Assembly: GCA_040220455.1 (NCBI GenBank)
Contig: JAVJUS010000020.1
Location: 1-36,853, forward strand
Direction: 5' to 3'
Length of the DNA: 36,853 bases
Source of the DNA: JAVJUS01 sp040220455
GTDB lineage: Bacteria; Pseudomonadota; Alphaproteobacteria; DSM-16000; Inquilinaceae
Shown piece after piece: positions 7,222 through 15,858 of the stretch. Positions within the stretch are counted from its first letter, which is position 1. Every line of letters starts with the position of its first letter. Below the pieces are notes generated by a model that made no database searches, was not told where the DNA came from, and worked only from the letters and a program-made list of their open reading frames with translations. Position numbers and translations under genes: made by a program.

Positions 7222-8341
7222 GGGCACGGCCGACCGGGCCGCCCCCTCCACCCCCGCCGGCGCGCCACCGGACCGGCGCCCGGCGCGCATCGCCGCCCTG
7301 GCGGTGCTCGCGGTGCTGGTGGCCCTGCCCTGGATCGCGGAGGCCGCCGGCGCGCCGTTCTGGATCGACATCGCCACGCGCGCCCTGATCTTCGCGCTGG
7401 CCGCCGTCAGCCTGGATCTGATCCTCGGCTACGGCGGCATGGTCAGCTTCGGCCACGCGGCCTTCGTCGGTGTCGGCGCCTACGCGGTCGGCGTCGCCTT
7501 CACCCACGACTTCGAGGGCTCGACCCTGTTCGGCCTGCCGGGCAGCGTGAACGCCTGGGTCGTCTGGCCGGCGGCCGCGGTCGCCGGCGGGCTGGTCGCC
7601 GCGGCCGTCGGCGCCATCTGCCTGCGTACGCGCGGCGTCTACTTCATCATGATCACGCTGGCCTTCGCGCAGATGATCTACTTCCTGGTCACGGCGCTGC
7701 GCCGCTACGGCGGCGACGACGGCATCGCGCTCTGGGGACGGTCGGAGATCGGGTTCGGCCTGGACCTGAACGACGACCGCACCTTCTATTTCCTCTGCCT
7801 CGCCCTGTTCGCGGGTTTCCTGTGGCTCGCCCGGCGCATGGTCCGCTCGCGCTTCGGGCGTATCCTGCGCGGGGCGAAGGACAACGAGCGCCGGATGCGC
7901 GCGCTGGGCCACCCGGTCTATCGCTACAAGCTCGTCGCCTTCGCCATCGCCGGCGCGGCGGCGGGCCTCTCCGGCGCGCTGCTGGCCAACGCGACCGAGT
8001 ATGTCGGCCCGGCCTATCTGCACTGGTCGCGCTCGGGCGAGCTGATCGTCATGGTCGTGCTGGGCGGCATGGGCACGCTGATCGGCCCGGCGATCGGCGC
8101 GGCGGCCCTGATCCTGATGGAGGAGTGGCTGCCCGAGGCGATGAACGCGCTCCAGCCCGGGCTGGGCGAGCACTGGCAGATCGTCCTCGGCCCGATCCTG
8201 ATCCTGGTGGTGCTCTACGCCCCGCGCGGGCTGTGGGGCCTGGTCGCCGGGCGCCGGGCGGGCGGCGGGGGCCGGCCGACGCCACTGGCCGGGCTGCTTG
8301 GCGGAGAGGGCCCCGACGGCAAGGCGCGCCGCGATGACTGA
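7214..8341 (+). CDS. livM: Branched-chain-amino-acid ABC permease (LivM type)
   Basis: Second permease (375 aa) of the importer, heterodimer partner of LivH in the inner membrane. Residues 1-25 form a soluble Ala/Pro/Arg-rich leader; hydrophobic segments start near residue 26. The LivM signature GYGGMVSFGHAAFVGVGAY and the coupling-loop region RILRGAKDNERRMRALGHPV are both present. The C-terminal tail (after RGLWGLV) is Gly/Arg-rich and carries no motif. It overlaps livH by 8 bases and livG by 8 bases, so the genes are co-translated. Confidence 0.93.
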   Translation: MAEGTADRAAPSTPAGAPPDRRPARIAALAVLAVLVALPWIAEAAGAPFWIDIATRALIFALAAVSLDLILGYGGMVSFGHAAFVGVGAYAVGVAFTHDFEGSTLFGLPGSVNAWVVWPAAAVAGGLVAAAVGAICLRTRGVYFIMITLAFAQMIYFLVTALRRYGGDDGIALWGRSEIGFGLDLNDDRTFYFLCLALFAGFLWLARRMVRSRFGRILRGAKDNERRMRALGHPVYRYKLVAFAIAGAAAGLSGALLANATEYVGPAYLHWSRSGELIVMVVLGGMGTLIGPAIGAAALILMEEWLPEAMNALQPGLGEHWQIVLGPILILVVLYAPRGLWGLVAGRRAGGGGRPTPLAGLLGGEGPDGKARRDD

Positions 8342-9109
8342 CACCCCGCCTCGCTACTCGCCGGTCCTGGAGGCCGAGGGCCTCGCCAAGCGGTTCGGCG
8401 GCGTGGTCGCCAACGACGGCGTCTCGCTCGATCTCGCGGCCGGGGAGCTGCACGCCCTGATCGGGCCGAACGGCGCGGGCAAGTCGACGCTCGTCGGTCT
8501 CCTGACCGGCGAGCTGAAGCCCGACACCGGCCGGGTCCGGCTCGACGGGGCCGATGTTACGCGCCTGCCGGTGCCCGGCCGGGCGCGCCGGGGCCTCGCC
8601 CGCAGCTTCCAGATCACCAGCCTGTTCCCCAGCTTCACGGCCGCCCAGAACGTCGCCCTGGCGCTGCAGGCGCGCGAGCCGCACGGCTTTCGCTTCCTGG
8701 CCGACGCGGACCGGGACGAGCGCCTGGCCGAGGCGGCGTGGGAGGGGCTGGCCCGGGTCGGCCTCGCCCATCGCGCCTACGCCCCGGTCACCGTGCTGGC
8801 CCATGGCGAGCGCCGGCAGCTCGAGGTCGCCATGGCGCTGGCCGCCGGGCCGCGCGTCCTGCTGCTCGACGAGCCGATGGCCGGAACCGGCACGGAGGAG
8901 GCGGCGTTGCTGCGCGATCTTCTGGCGACGCTCAAGGGGTCCGTCGCCATCCTGTTGATCGAGCACGACATGGACGCGGTCTTCGCGCTCGCCGACCGGG
9001 TGTCGGTCATGGTCAACGGCCGCGTCGTCGCCTCGGGCGCGCCGGCTGCGATCCGCGCCGACCGGGCGGTGCGCGAGGCCTATCTGGGCGACGGCGCCGA
9101 GGCGCGGGC

Positions 9110-9113
<4 letters not shown>
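8334..9113 (+). CDS. livG: Branched-chain-amino-acid ABC ATPase (LivG type)
   Basis: Cytoplasmic ATPase (259 aa) powering the LivHM permease together with LivF. Walker A is GPNGAGKST at residues 44-52, the Q-loop SFQ at 91-93, Walker B LLLDE at 176-180 and the H-loop His at 211 (IEHDMD). The ABC signature region is VLAHGERRQLEVAMAL, a LivG-like divergent form with AHGE in place of SGGQ. The start is set at the ATG that overlaps the livM stop; a few codons of open frame lie upstream inside livM. Its stop overlaps the livF start by four bases (ATGA). Confidence 0.93.
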
Positions 9114-9835
<722 letters not shown>

Positions 9836-9889
9836 CCGCAATGCGCGCCGGGCGACCGCCGCAAGAGAGCCCGTGACGGGAGGACATCG

Positions 9890-10132
9890 ATGAACGCGAT
9901 CTTCGTGCTGGTGAAATGCGAGCTCGGCACCGCCTACGACGTCGCCGCCGACGCTGTCGACACGATCGAGGAAGTCTCCGAAGTCTATTCGATCTCAGGG
10001 CCCTACGATCTGCTCGTGAAGTGCTACCTGAAGCCTGACGAAGACCCGGGCCGGTTCGTGACGAGTCACATCCAGCGCCTGAAGAACGTCAAGGACACCC
10101 AGACCATCATCACCTTCAACGCCTTCACGTGA
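9890..10132 (+). CDS. Stand-alone Lrp/AsnC ligand-binding (RAM) domain protein
   Basis: An 80-aa protein that is only the C-terminal regulation-of-amino-acid-metabolism domain of Lrp/AsnC regulators: FVLVKCELGTAYDVA at the start, then EVSEVYSISGPYDLLVKC, and TQTIITFNAF at the end, the usual beta-alpha-beta-beta-alpha-beta order. There is no helix-turn-helix. Such proteins form amino-acid-binding oligomers and may act as sensors or modulators of full-length Lrp proteins. GGGAGG lies 6 bases before the ATG. Its place 54 bases after livF suggests a link with the amino acid taken up by this transporter (inference). Confidence 0.88.
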   Translation: MNAIFVLVKCELGTAYDVAADAVDTIEEVSEVYSISGPYDLLVKCYLKPDEDPGRFVTSHIQRLKNVKDTQTIITFNAFT

Positions 10133-10145
10133 GGCGTCCGACACC

Positions 10146-10165
10146 CACGCGTGCGCAGGCGCGTG
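10146..10165. terminator. Possible bidirectional hairpin between convergent genes
   Basis: CACGCG (10146-10151) and CGCGTG (10160-10165) form a 6-bp stem with an 8-base loop in the 36-base gap between two convergent genes. No T-run is present, so this is a weak candidate. Confidence 0.3.
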
Positions 10166-10168
10166 CCG

Positions 10169-11194
10169 TCACGCGCTCGCCGTCAGCGGCAGCACCGGGA
10201 CGGAAAAGCGTCGCCGGTAGGCCCCAGGCGTCATGTTCGTGACCCGTTTGAATAGACGCCGGAATGCGGCCGGGTCTTCATAGCCCACGGCCCAGGCGAT
10301 GTCCTCGATCGGCGCGACCGTCCGCTCGAGCCGACGCTTCGCCTCCCGGATCCGAACCTGCTGGACGTAGGCGATCGGCGCATAGCCGGTCGCCGCGCGG
10401 AACCGCCGCTTGAAGGTACGCTCGGCGAGGCCCGACTGCCGAACCATCCCCTCCACCGGCCGCCTCTCGGCATAATTCCGGGCGAGCCAGTCCTGCTGCT
10501 CGCGCACAACGCGATCGCCGTGGTCGCGGGGCGGCTGAAAGTCGATGAACGGAGACTGTCCCTCGACATGCCACTGCAGGAGCATGAAGCGGGCGATGGC
10601 CTGCGCGGCCGTCGGGCCGACGGTTCGGGCCACAAGGTAGAGTACCAAGTCGTGCCAGGAGGCGGACGCGCCGGACATGACGATCTCGCCCCGGTCGCCG
10701 GCAGCGACCAGGGCTTCACCGATGCGTAGCCGAACCGATGGATAGTTGGCCGAGAAGGTCGACGCGTACGCCCAATGCAGCGTGGCCTCCCGGCCGTCCA
10801 GAAGCCCGGTTTCCGCCAGGAGCAGAACGCCCGAACAGGCCGAGCAGAGCATCGCGCCTTCCCTGTGCCGGGACGTCAGCCAGTCGACGACCGCCGCATG
10901 ACGCCCCCGCGTCCAGATGCCGTCGCGTACCAGCACCGACGGCAGGATGACGATGTCGGTGCGCTCGACCTCCTCGAGGCGGCGATGGGCGCCCAGCGGC
11001 AGCCCGCTCGCCGCGCGCTGTGCGTCGTCGACGGCGATGATCTCGGCGTGGAAGGGCGATCGGACCGGCACGGCGTCGTCGAGCGTTCCCAGAACCTCGA
11101 ACAGGCCGAAGATCTCGTACATCCCCGCCAGAGTGCCGGCCATCGCGTCGGGTATGGCCAGCAGGCTCACATGCAGACCGCGGTCGTCGGGCAT
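10169..11194 (-). CDS. GlxA-like AraC-family regulator with DJ-1/PfpI domain
   Basis: Transcription factor of 341 aa. The N-terminal two thirds (about 1-210) is a DJ-1/PfpI (class I glutamine amidotransferase-like) sensor domain; the nucleophile-elbow region reads AMLCSACSGVLLLAETGLLDG. The C-terminus has the two AraC helix-turn-helix motifs: SGLAERTFKRRFRAATGYAP and the signature GYEDPAAFRRLFKRVTNMTP. This is the GlxA/CdhR architecture, often sensing quaternary amines or nitrogen compounds, though the ligand cannot be derived here. It is divergent from the methyltransferase at 11376, which it may control. Confidence 0.9.
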   Translation of the reverse strand: MPDDRGLHVSLLAIPDAMAGTLAGMYEIFGLFEVLGTLDDAVPVRSPFHAEIIAVDDAQRAASGLPLGAHRRLEEVERTDIVILPSVLVRDGIWTRGRHAAVVDWLTSRHREGAMLCSACSGVLLLAETGLLDGREATLHWAYASTFSANYPSVRLRIGEALVAAGDRGEIVMSGASASWHDLVLYLVARTVGPTAAQAIARFMLLQWHVEGQSPFIDFQPPRDHGDRVVREQQDWLARNYAERRPVEGMVRQSGLAERTFKRRFRAATGYAPIAYVQQVRIREAKRRLERTVAPIEDIAWAVGYEDPAAFRRLFKRVTNMTPGAYRRRFSVPVLPLTASA

Positions 11195-11330
11195 GCGGCT
11201 CTCCCGGACTCGAGGCCGTCCGAAAGCGCATCATGGCACCTCCGGACCGGAAGCGGCCAGTTTCGCTCTCGTCCAGCGGCCCGGCAAGGCGCAGCGTCCC
11301 GATCCGGGCTCACGCGCATGAGCGCGCGCA

Positions 11331-11360
11331 GGACGCGCGCAGGATAGGACGCGCAGGATA
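11331..11360 (+). repeat. Short tandem repeat before the methyltransferase gene
   Basis: GGACGCGCGCAGGATA (11331-11346) is followed directly by GGACGCGCAGGATA (11347-11360), and a third partial unit GGAAGGGACGCG runs into the start region. It lies in the divergent spacer between the AraC-type regulator and the methyltransferase and covers the ribosome-binding-site area of the latter. It could be an operator or a slippage product. Confidence 0.6.
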
Positions 11361-11375
11361 GGAAGGGACGCGACG

Positions 11376-12434
11376 ATGACTTTCGACGAGAGCAAGCTGA
11401 ACGCTTTTCTCGACAAGGCGGTCACGGATCTCGCGGCCGGCTATGGCGGCGTCATGGTCAGCCTTGGCCGACGACTGGGCCTCTACGAGGCGCTCGCCGG
11501 CGTCGGCCCGCTGAGCGCGGCGGAGACGGCCCGGCGAGCAGGCTGCGCCGAGCGATACGTGGAGGAGTGGCTCGCCAGCCAGGTCGCGGGCGGATACGTC
11601 CTCTACCACCCGGATTCGCGCACCTACGAGCTGCCGGCCGAGCACGCCTACGTGCTGGCCGATCGGGACAGCCCGGTCTATATCCCGCCGGCCTGGGACG
11701 TCCCGGCCTCGATGTGGTTCGACGAGGAGCAGGCCGTCGCGGCCTTCCGCAGCGGCGAGGGCGTGCCCTGGGGACGGCACGATTCCCGCCTCTATCACGG
11801 CGTCGCGGCGTTCTATGCCAACGCGTATCGCGGTCAACTCGTGCAGTCGTGGCTGCCCGCACTCGACGGCATCGTCGATCGTCTCGCAAAGGGCGCGCGT
11901 GTCGCCGATATCGGCTGCGGCCACGGCCATTCGACGCTGATCATGGCCGAGGCTTTCCCGGAGAGCCGCTTCGACGGCTTCGATACGCACGAGGCCTCGA
12001 TCGAGGCCGCCCGCGCCGAAGCGCGCCAGGCGGGCATCGAGGACCGAGTCGGCTTTCGGGTCGGGAGCGCGGTCGATTACCCAGCGGAGGGCTACGACCT
12101 CGTCTGCTTCTTCGACTGCCTGCACGACATGGGCGACCCGGTCGGCGCCGCCGCCCATGCGCGTTCCACCCTGGCGCCGGACGGCGCGGTGATGTTGGTC
12201 GAGCCCTATGCCGCCGATCGGCTGGAGGACAACCTGTCGCCGGTCGGGCGGCTCTACTACGCCGCCTCGACGACGCTGTGCTGCGCGCACGCGCTGTCGG
12301 AATCCGGCGGTTACGCGCTCGGCGCCCAGGCGGGCGAGGCCAGGCTCGGCGACGTCTTCCGACAGGCCGGATTCAGCCGATTCCGGCGGGCGACCGAAAC
12401 GCCGTTCAACCTCATTCTGGAGGCTCGCCCATAG
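11376..12434 (+). CDS. Class I SAM-dependent methyltransferase, winged-helix N-terminus
   Basis: Predicted small-molecule methyltransferase (352 aa). Residues about 10-95 look like a winged-helix dimerisation region (LYEALAGVGPLSAAETARRA), as in Rv2258c-type and O-methyltransferase-like proteins. The SAM-binding Rossmann fold starts at VADIGCGHGHSTLIMAEAF (motif I, about 173-191), with an acidic residue at FDGFDTHEASIEAAR and motif DLVCFFDCLHDMGDP downstream. It is the first gene of a probable pair with the hydrolase at 12577 (142-base gap) and divergent from a GlxA-like regulator. The substrate is unknown. Confidence 0.85.
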   Translation: MTFDESKLNAFLDKAVTDLAAGYGGVMVSLGRRLGLYEALAGVGPLSAAETARRAGCAERYVEEWLASQVAGGYVLYHPDSRTYELPAEHAYVLADRDSPVYIPPAWDVPASMWFDEEQAVAAFRSGEGVPWGRHDSRLYHGVAAFYANAYRGQLVQSWLPALDGIVDRLAKGARVADIGCGHGHSTLIMAEAFPESRFDGFDTHEASIEAARAEARQAGIEDRVGFRVGSAVDYPAEGYDLVCFFDCLHDMGDPVGAAAHARSTLAPDGAVMLVEPYAADRLEDNLSPVGRLYYAASTTLCCAHALSESGGYALGAQAGEARLGDVFRQAGFSRFRRATETPFNLILEARP

Positions 12435-12576
12435 CCGTCTCGACGCCGCCGCCGGAGCCGACGCCTCTCGGTCACACAGAGCCTTGTCGGCCCGTCGGAC
12501 GGTCCGCATACTCCGGCCTCCGACACGGCCCGGCCGGCGGTCCCGATCCGGCGTTTCCGGGCGAAAGGCGACGGCG

Positions 12577-13437
12577 ATGGCGACGGCGATCTTCGGCGAC
12601 TACGACCAGGACGGGCTCGACGCGCAGTACAATCTCCGCCCGCTCGTCCCCGACTTCCAGACCCACTTCGACGCCTGGGCGCGGGACAGCGAGGCGGCGC
12701 GGGAGGCGCATCCGCCGCGGATCCTGTCCTATGGCCCGCACCCGCGCGCGCGGCTCGACCTGTTCGTGCCCACGACCGCTCCGGGGTCCGGGGCGCCGCT
12801 GCTGGTCTTCATCCACGGCGGCTACTGGCGGACGTTCGACCGAACCTCGTTCTCCTTCGTGGCACCACCCTTCCTGGCCCGCGACTGCGCCGTCGCCGTG
12901 CTGGAGTATCCGCTGGCGCCCGACGCCCGCATGGCGGAGATCGTCGCCCATGTCCGCGACGCGGTCGCCTGGCTGGCGCGCAACGCCGAGATGCTCGGCC
13001 TCGACGCCGGGCGCCTCGTCGTGGCCGGACACTCGGCCGGCGGCCACCTGGCCGGGATGGTGGCGGCGACCCAATGGGTGGAACTCGATCTTCCACGGAC
13101 CCTGATCAAGGGCATGATCGGGATCAGCGGCCTCTACGACCTGGAGGCGATCCGGCTCTGTTTCCTTGACGAAGACTTGAAGCTGACCGCGGAAGACGAC
13201 GCCGCCTACTCTCCCGCGCGCCTGCCGCCTCGCCTCGACGGCCCGGCGGTGGCCGCCGTCGGCGGGCTGGAAACCGCGGAGTATCACCGCCAGACCCGGA
13301 ACCTCGTGGCCGCGTGGAGCGGCGCGGCGGAGATCCGGCCGATGATCGTGGAAGGCCGACATCATTTCGACATCCTCGGCCGCCTGGCCACGCCGGGCGA
13401 TCCGCTGCACGAGGCGGCGCTGACGGCACTCCGATAG
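12577..13437 (+). CDS. Alpha/beta hydrolase, arylformamidase-like
   Basis: Hydrolase of 286 aa with the oxyanion-hole motif HGGYW at residues 80-84, the nucleophile elbow GHSAGG at 151-156 (Ser153), and the probable catalytic His in EGRHHFD near 262-263. The HGGYW form and overall length fit kynurenine formamidase (KynB/AFMID-like) and related esterases; a real formamidase role is not shown, because no other tryptophan-catabolism gene is nearby. The ATG was chosen because the frame upstream is only an extension through the spacer and the methyltransferase gene. It probably forms a transcript with the methyltransferase. Confidence 0.82.
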   Translation: MATAIFGDYDQDGLDAQYNLRPLVPDFQTHFDAWARDSEAAREAHPPRILSYGPHPRARLDLFVPTTAPGSGAPLLVFIHGGYWRTFDRTSFSFVAPPFLARDCAVAVLEYPLAPDARMAEIVAHVRDAVAWLARNAEMLGLDAGRLVVAGHSAGGHLAGMVAATQWVELDLPRTLIKGMIGISGLYDLEAIRLCFLDEDLKLTAEDDAAYSPARLPPRLDGPAVAAVGGLETAEYHRQTRNLVAAWSGAAEIRPMIVEGRHHFDILGRLATPGDPLHEAALTALR

Positions 13438-13461
13438 GCGAACGCAAGGGGGGGGCTCGCG

Positions 13462-13535
13462 CAAAGATTGATAAAATAGTAATCTAATCGATTTTTAATT
13501 CCATTTTGACGCGAAAATATCGACGGTTTCCCGAT
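13462..13535 (+). promoter_or_regulatory. AT-rich promoter region of the chemoreceptor gene
   Basis: The 153-base spacer before the chemoreceptor holds the most AT-rich stretch of this part of the window (13467-13520). TTGATA at 13468-13473 could be a -35 box with a weak T-rich -10 about 17 bases on, and TTGACG at 13506-13511 is an alternative. No clear flagellar-sigma consensus was seen. Confidence 0.3.
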
Positions 13536-13590
13536 ATCGCCCGGCGCCCGCCGCCGGGCCCGACCTGCTCAGGATCTGGAGACCGCGATC

Positions 13591-15270
13591 ATGCGCAAGC
13601 CGCGTATATCCCTGCGCCTCGGCGACCAGCCCATCGGTCGCCGCATCGCCGCCGGGTTCGGCGTGATCATCGTGCTGCTGCTCGTGATCGGCGCCGCGAC
13701 CTTCACGACCCTCACCGCGCTCGAGCGATCGGTGCAAGCCTACGGCGACGCCGCCCGCGTCGCCGACGCGACCGAGGCCGCGGACACCGCCATGATCGAG
13801 ATCGAAGACGGCATCCGCAAGATGGCCAACAGCGTCTCGGAGATCACCCTCATGCCGGTGCGCAGTGCCTTCGAGGAGATCGCCACCCGGATCGACGGGG
13901 AGATCGCGGCCCTGCCCGCCGGCGCCGATCGCGCGGCGCTGACGGCGATCGTGAACGGCTTCTCCACCTTCGGGGCGACACTGGAGGAGCGCGCGACGCC
14001 GGGCATCCCGCTGAACACCCGCGACCGGGTCGCGCTGACCCAGGCCGGTCAGGATCTCCACGAGCGCATCGACGCGCTCGCCGCCGACATCGATGCCCGG
14101 CAGGCGACGCTGTCGGCCGCCATGAACCAGCGGATCGCCGAGACCGAGCGGACGCTGATCCCTCTCGTTCTGGCCGCGATCGTGTTCGCCATTCCGGCCG
14201 CCTTCCTGATCGCGCGCAGCGTCAGCCGCCCGATCAAGGCGATGACCGGGGCGATGCACCGCCTGGCCGAAGGGGATCTGGAGGTCGCGATCCCCGCCGT
14301 CGGCCGGCGAGACGAGGTCGGCGGCATGGCCTCGGCGATGCAGGTCTTCAAGGACAACGCCCAGGCCGTCCAGCGCATGCAGGCCGAAAGGGAGGAAGCC
14401 GACCGCGCGGCCGCCGAGCGCCGGCGCGCGGACATGCTGGCGCTCGCCGACAAGTTCGAGGCCGGCGTCGGCATGGTCGTGTCGACCGTCGACGACAATG
14501 CCCGCGCGCTCGAGGAAAGCGCCGGCACCATGTCCTCGACGGCGACCCAGACGCGGGAGAAGACGAACGTCGTCGGCCGGGCCGCGGAGAGCGCAGCCGG
14601 TCATGTCGAGACCGTCGCCTCGGCCTCCGACGAGCTCGGCCGCTCGATCGGCGAGATCGGCGGCCAGGTCGAGCGCTCGACCGCGATCGCCGGCAAGGCG
14701 GTCGAGCGGGCGCGTGACACCGATCGCACGGTGCAGGGCCTTGCCGAGGGCGCGGCGCGGATCGGCGAGGTGGTCAAGCTGATCTCCGACATCGCCGAGC
14801 AGACCAACCTGCTGGCGCTCAACGCCACGATCGAGGCGGCGCGCGCTGGAGAGGCCGGCAAGGGCTTCGCGGTGGTGGCGAGCGAGGTCAAGAGCCTCGC
14901 CACCCAGACCGGCAAGGCGACCGAGGAGATCGGCGCCCAAATCGACTCGATCCGCAAGGCCGTCGGCGCCGCGGTCGACGAGATCGGCGGCATCCGCGAC
15001 ACGATCGAGGAGATGAACGAGATCACGGGCCAGATCGCCGCCGCCGTCGAGGAGCAGGGCGCGGCGACGGGCGAGATCGCCCGCTCGACCAAGGAGGCGG
15101 CGACCGGCACCCGCGACGTCACCTCCAACATTGCCGAGGTCGACCAGGCCGCCAATCACGCCGGCGACGCGGCTGAGAAGGTCGTCGGCGCGGCGGCCGC
15201 CCTCAGCCGCCAGGCCGCCGACCTGCGCCGGGAGGTCGACGACTTCCTCAGTCACGTCCGGGCGGCCTGA
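13591..15270 (+). CDS. Methyl-accepting chemotaxis protein
   Basis: Membrane chemoreceptor of 559 aa. Transmembrane helices lie at about residues 20-42 and 188-208, enclosing a roughly 145-residue mostly helical periplasmic sensor domain. A HAMP domain follows (about 209-262, SRPIKAM ... EGDLEV ... DEVGGMASAM), then a long signalling coiled coil. The hairpin tip, near residues 402-440, has the invariant EQTNLLALNATIEAARAGE and GFAVVASEVKSLA, the CheA/CheW contact region. It ends in DFLSHVRAA, with no CheR-docking pentapeptide. No other che or fla genes are near, so it is an orphan receptor; its ligand is unknown. Confidence 0.95.
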   Translation: MRKPRISLRLGDQPIGRRIAAGFGVIIVLLLVIGAATFTTLTALERSVQAYGDAARVADATEAADTAMIEIEDGIRKMANSVSEITLMPVRSAFEEIATRIDGEIAALPAGADRAALTAIVNGFSTFGATLEERATPGIPLNTRDRVALTQAGQDLHERIDALAADIDARQATLSAAMNQRIAETERTLIPLVLAAIVFAIPAAFLIARSVSRPIKAMTGAMHRLAEGDLEVAIPAVGRRDEVGGMASAMQVFKDNAQAVQRMQAEREEADRAAAERRRADMLALADKFEAGVGMVVSTVDDNARALEESAGTMSSTATQTREKTNVVGRAAESAAGHVETVASASDELGRSIGEIGGQVERSTAIAGKAVERARDTDRTVQGLAEGAARIGEVVKLISDIAEQTNLLALNATIEAARAGEAGKGFAVVASEVKSLATQTGKATEEIGAQIDSIRKAVGAAVDEIGGIRDTIEEMNEITGQIAAAVEEQGAATGEIARSTKEAATGTRDVTSNIAEVDQAANHAGDAAEKVVGAAAALSRQAADLRREVDDFLSHVRAA

Positions 15271-15289
15271 TCCTCGTACCGGCGAGGTT

Positions 15290-15320
15290 GGGGGGCGCCG
15301 GCGCGGCCCTGGCGCCCCTC
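15290..15320. terminator. Hairpin between convergent genes
   Basis: GGGGCGCC at 15292-15299 pairs with GGCGCCCC at 15311-15318 (8 bp, extendable by a G-T and a G-C pair), with an 11-base loop. It stands 20 bases after the chemoreceptor stop and before the end of the opposite-strand DUF2892 gene, so it could end both transcripts. Confidence 0.45.
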
Positions 15321-15344
15321 TCCCCCGGCTCGCCGCCCATCGGT

Positions 15345-15551
15345 TCAGGCGGGTCGGCGCGGTGCCCGGCAGGTCCTCAGGCCGAGCAGCCGGTAGGCCG
15401 GGCAGAAGCCGACCAGCCCGGTGACCAGCGGCACGAGCCCGATCCAGCCCCACGCCGTCCGCGGCCCGACGAAGACCAGGGCGATCAGGACCAGGCCGAC
15501 GACGATGCGCAGCGCGCGGTCGATCGTGCCTTCGTTGACGAAACCACTCAT
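15345..15551 (-). CDS. DUF2892 (YgaP-like) small membrane protein
   Basis: A 68-aa inner-membrane protein with two hydrophobic segments (LRIVVGLVLIALVFVG and WIGLVPLVTGLVGF) followed by the conserved tail FCPAYRLLGLRTC. This is the DUF2892 layout, found alone or fused to rhodanese domains as in YgaP. The start MSGFVNEGTIDRALR matches family N-termini; GGGGGAAAG precedes the ATG. The two C-terminal Cys are conserved in the family. Its function is not established. Confidence 0.85.
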   Translation of the reverse strand: MSGFVNEGTIDRALRIVVGLVLIALVFVGPRTAWGWIGLVPLVTGLVGFCPAYRLLGLRTCRAPRRPA

Positions 15552-15665
15552 CGCTTTCCCCCTTGGTTTCCGGGCCGCCGAGCCACCCGTCGGCCGGCGC
15601 CGTCGCGGGCAGCCTGTCCCGTCCCGTCGGGACGCGCATTGATCTGGTCCCATGTCGCCGCGACC

Positions 15666-15747
15666 GTAGGTTGCCCAGCGCCGAAGGCGCTGCGCAACGG
15701 CGCCGCCGGCACCGTCGCGCACGGCCTGACGGCCGTGGGCGACCTAC
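15666..15747. repeat. Two-hairpin GTAGGT palindromic repeat, copy 2
   Basis: The element is bounded by GTAGGT (15666-15671) and ACCTAC (15742-15747). Inside are two hairpins: arms 15670-15682/15686-15698 (13 bp, one mismatch, loop gaa) and 15714-15726/15731-15743 (13 bp, one mismatch, loop tgac). The second is almost the reverse complement of the one at 4265-4294. It sits in the 307-base divergent spacer 15552-15858; apart from this repeat and the promoters that must flank it I see nothing else there. Confidence 0.8.
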
Positions 15748-15858
15748 GAATGGAGAGTCGTCCTTCATCGCGGTCCTTGACAGACCACGCCCCAGGCAAG
15801 AGCGTTGCAGCGTTCCGGACTACTCCCTCGCGATCGACCGAACCGACGGATCACGCCC

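Noticed and set aside
12577..13437. Kynurenine pathway gene kynB
   Set aside because: HGGYW and GHSAGG fit, but no kynurenine or tryptophan dioxygenase gene is nearby, so the symbol is withheld.
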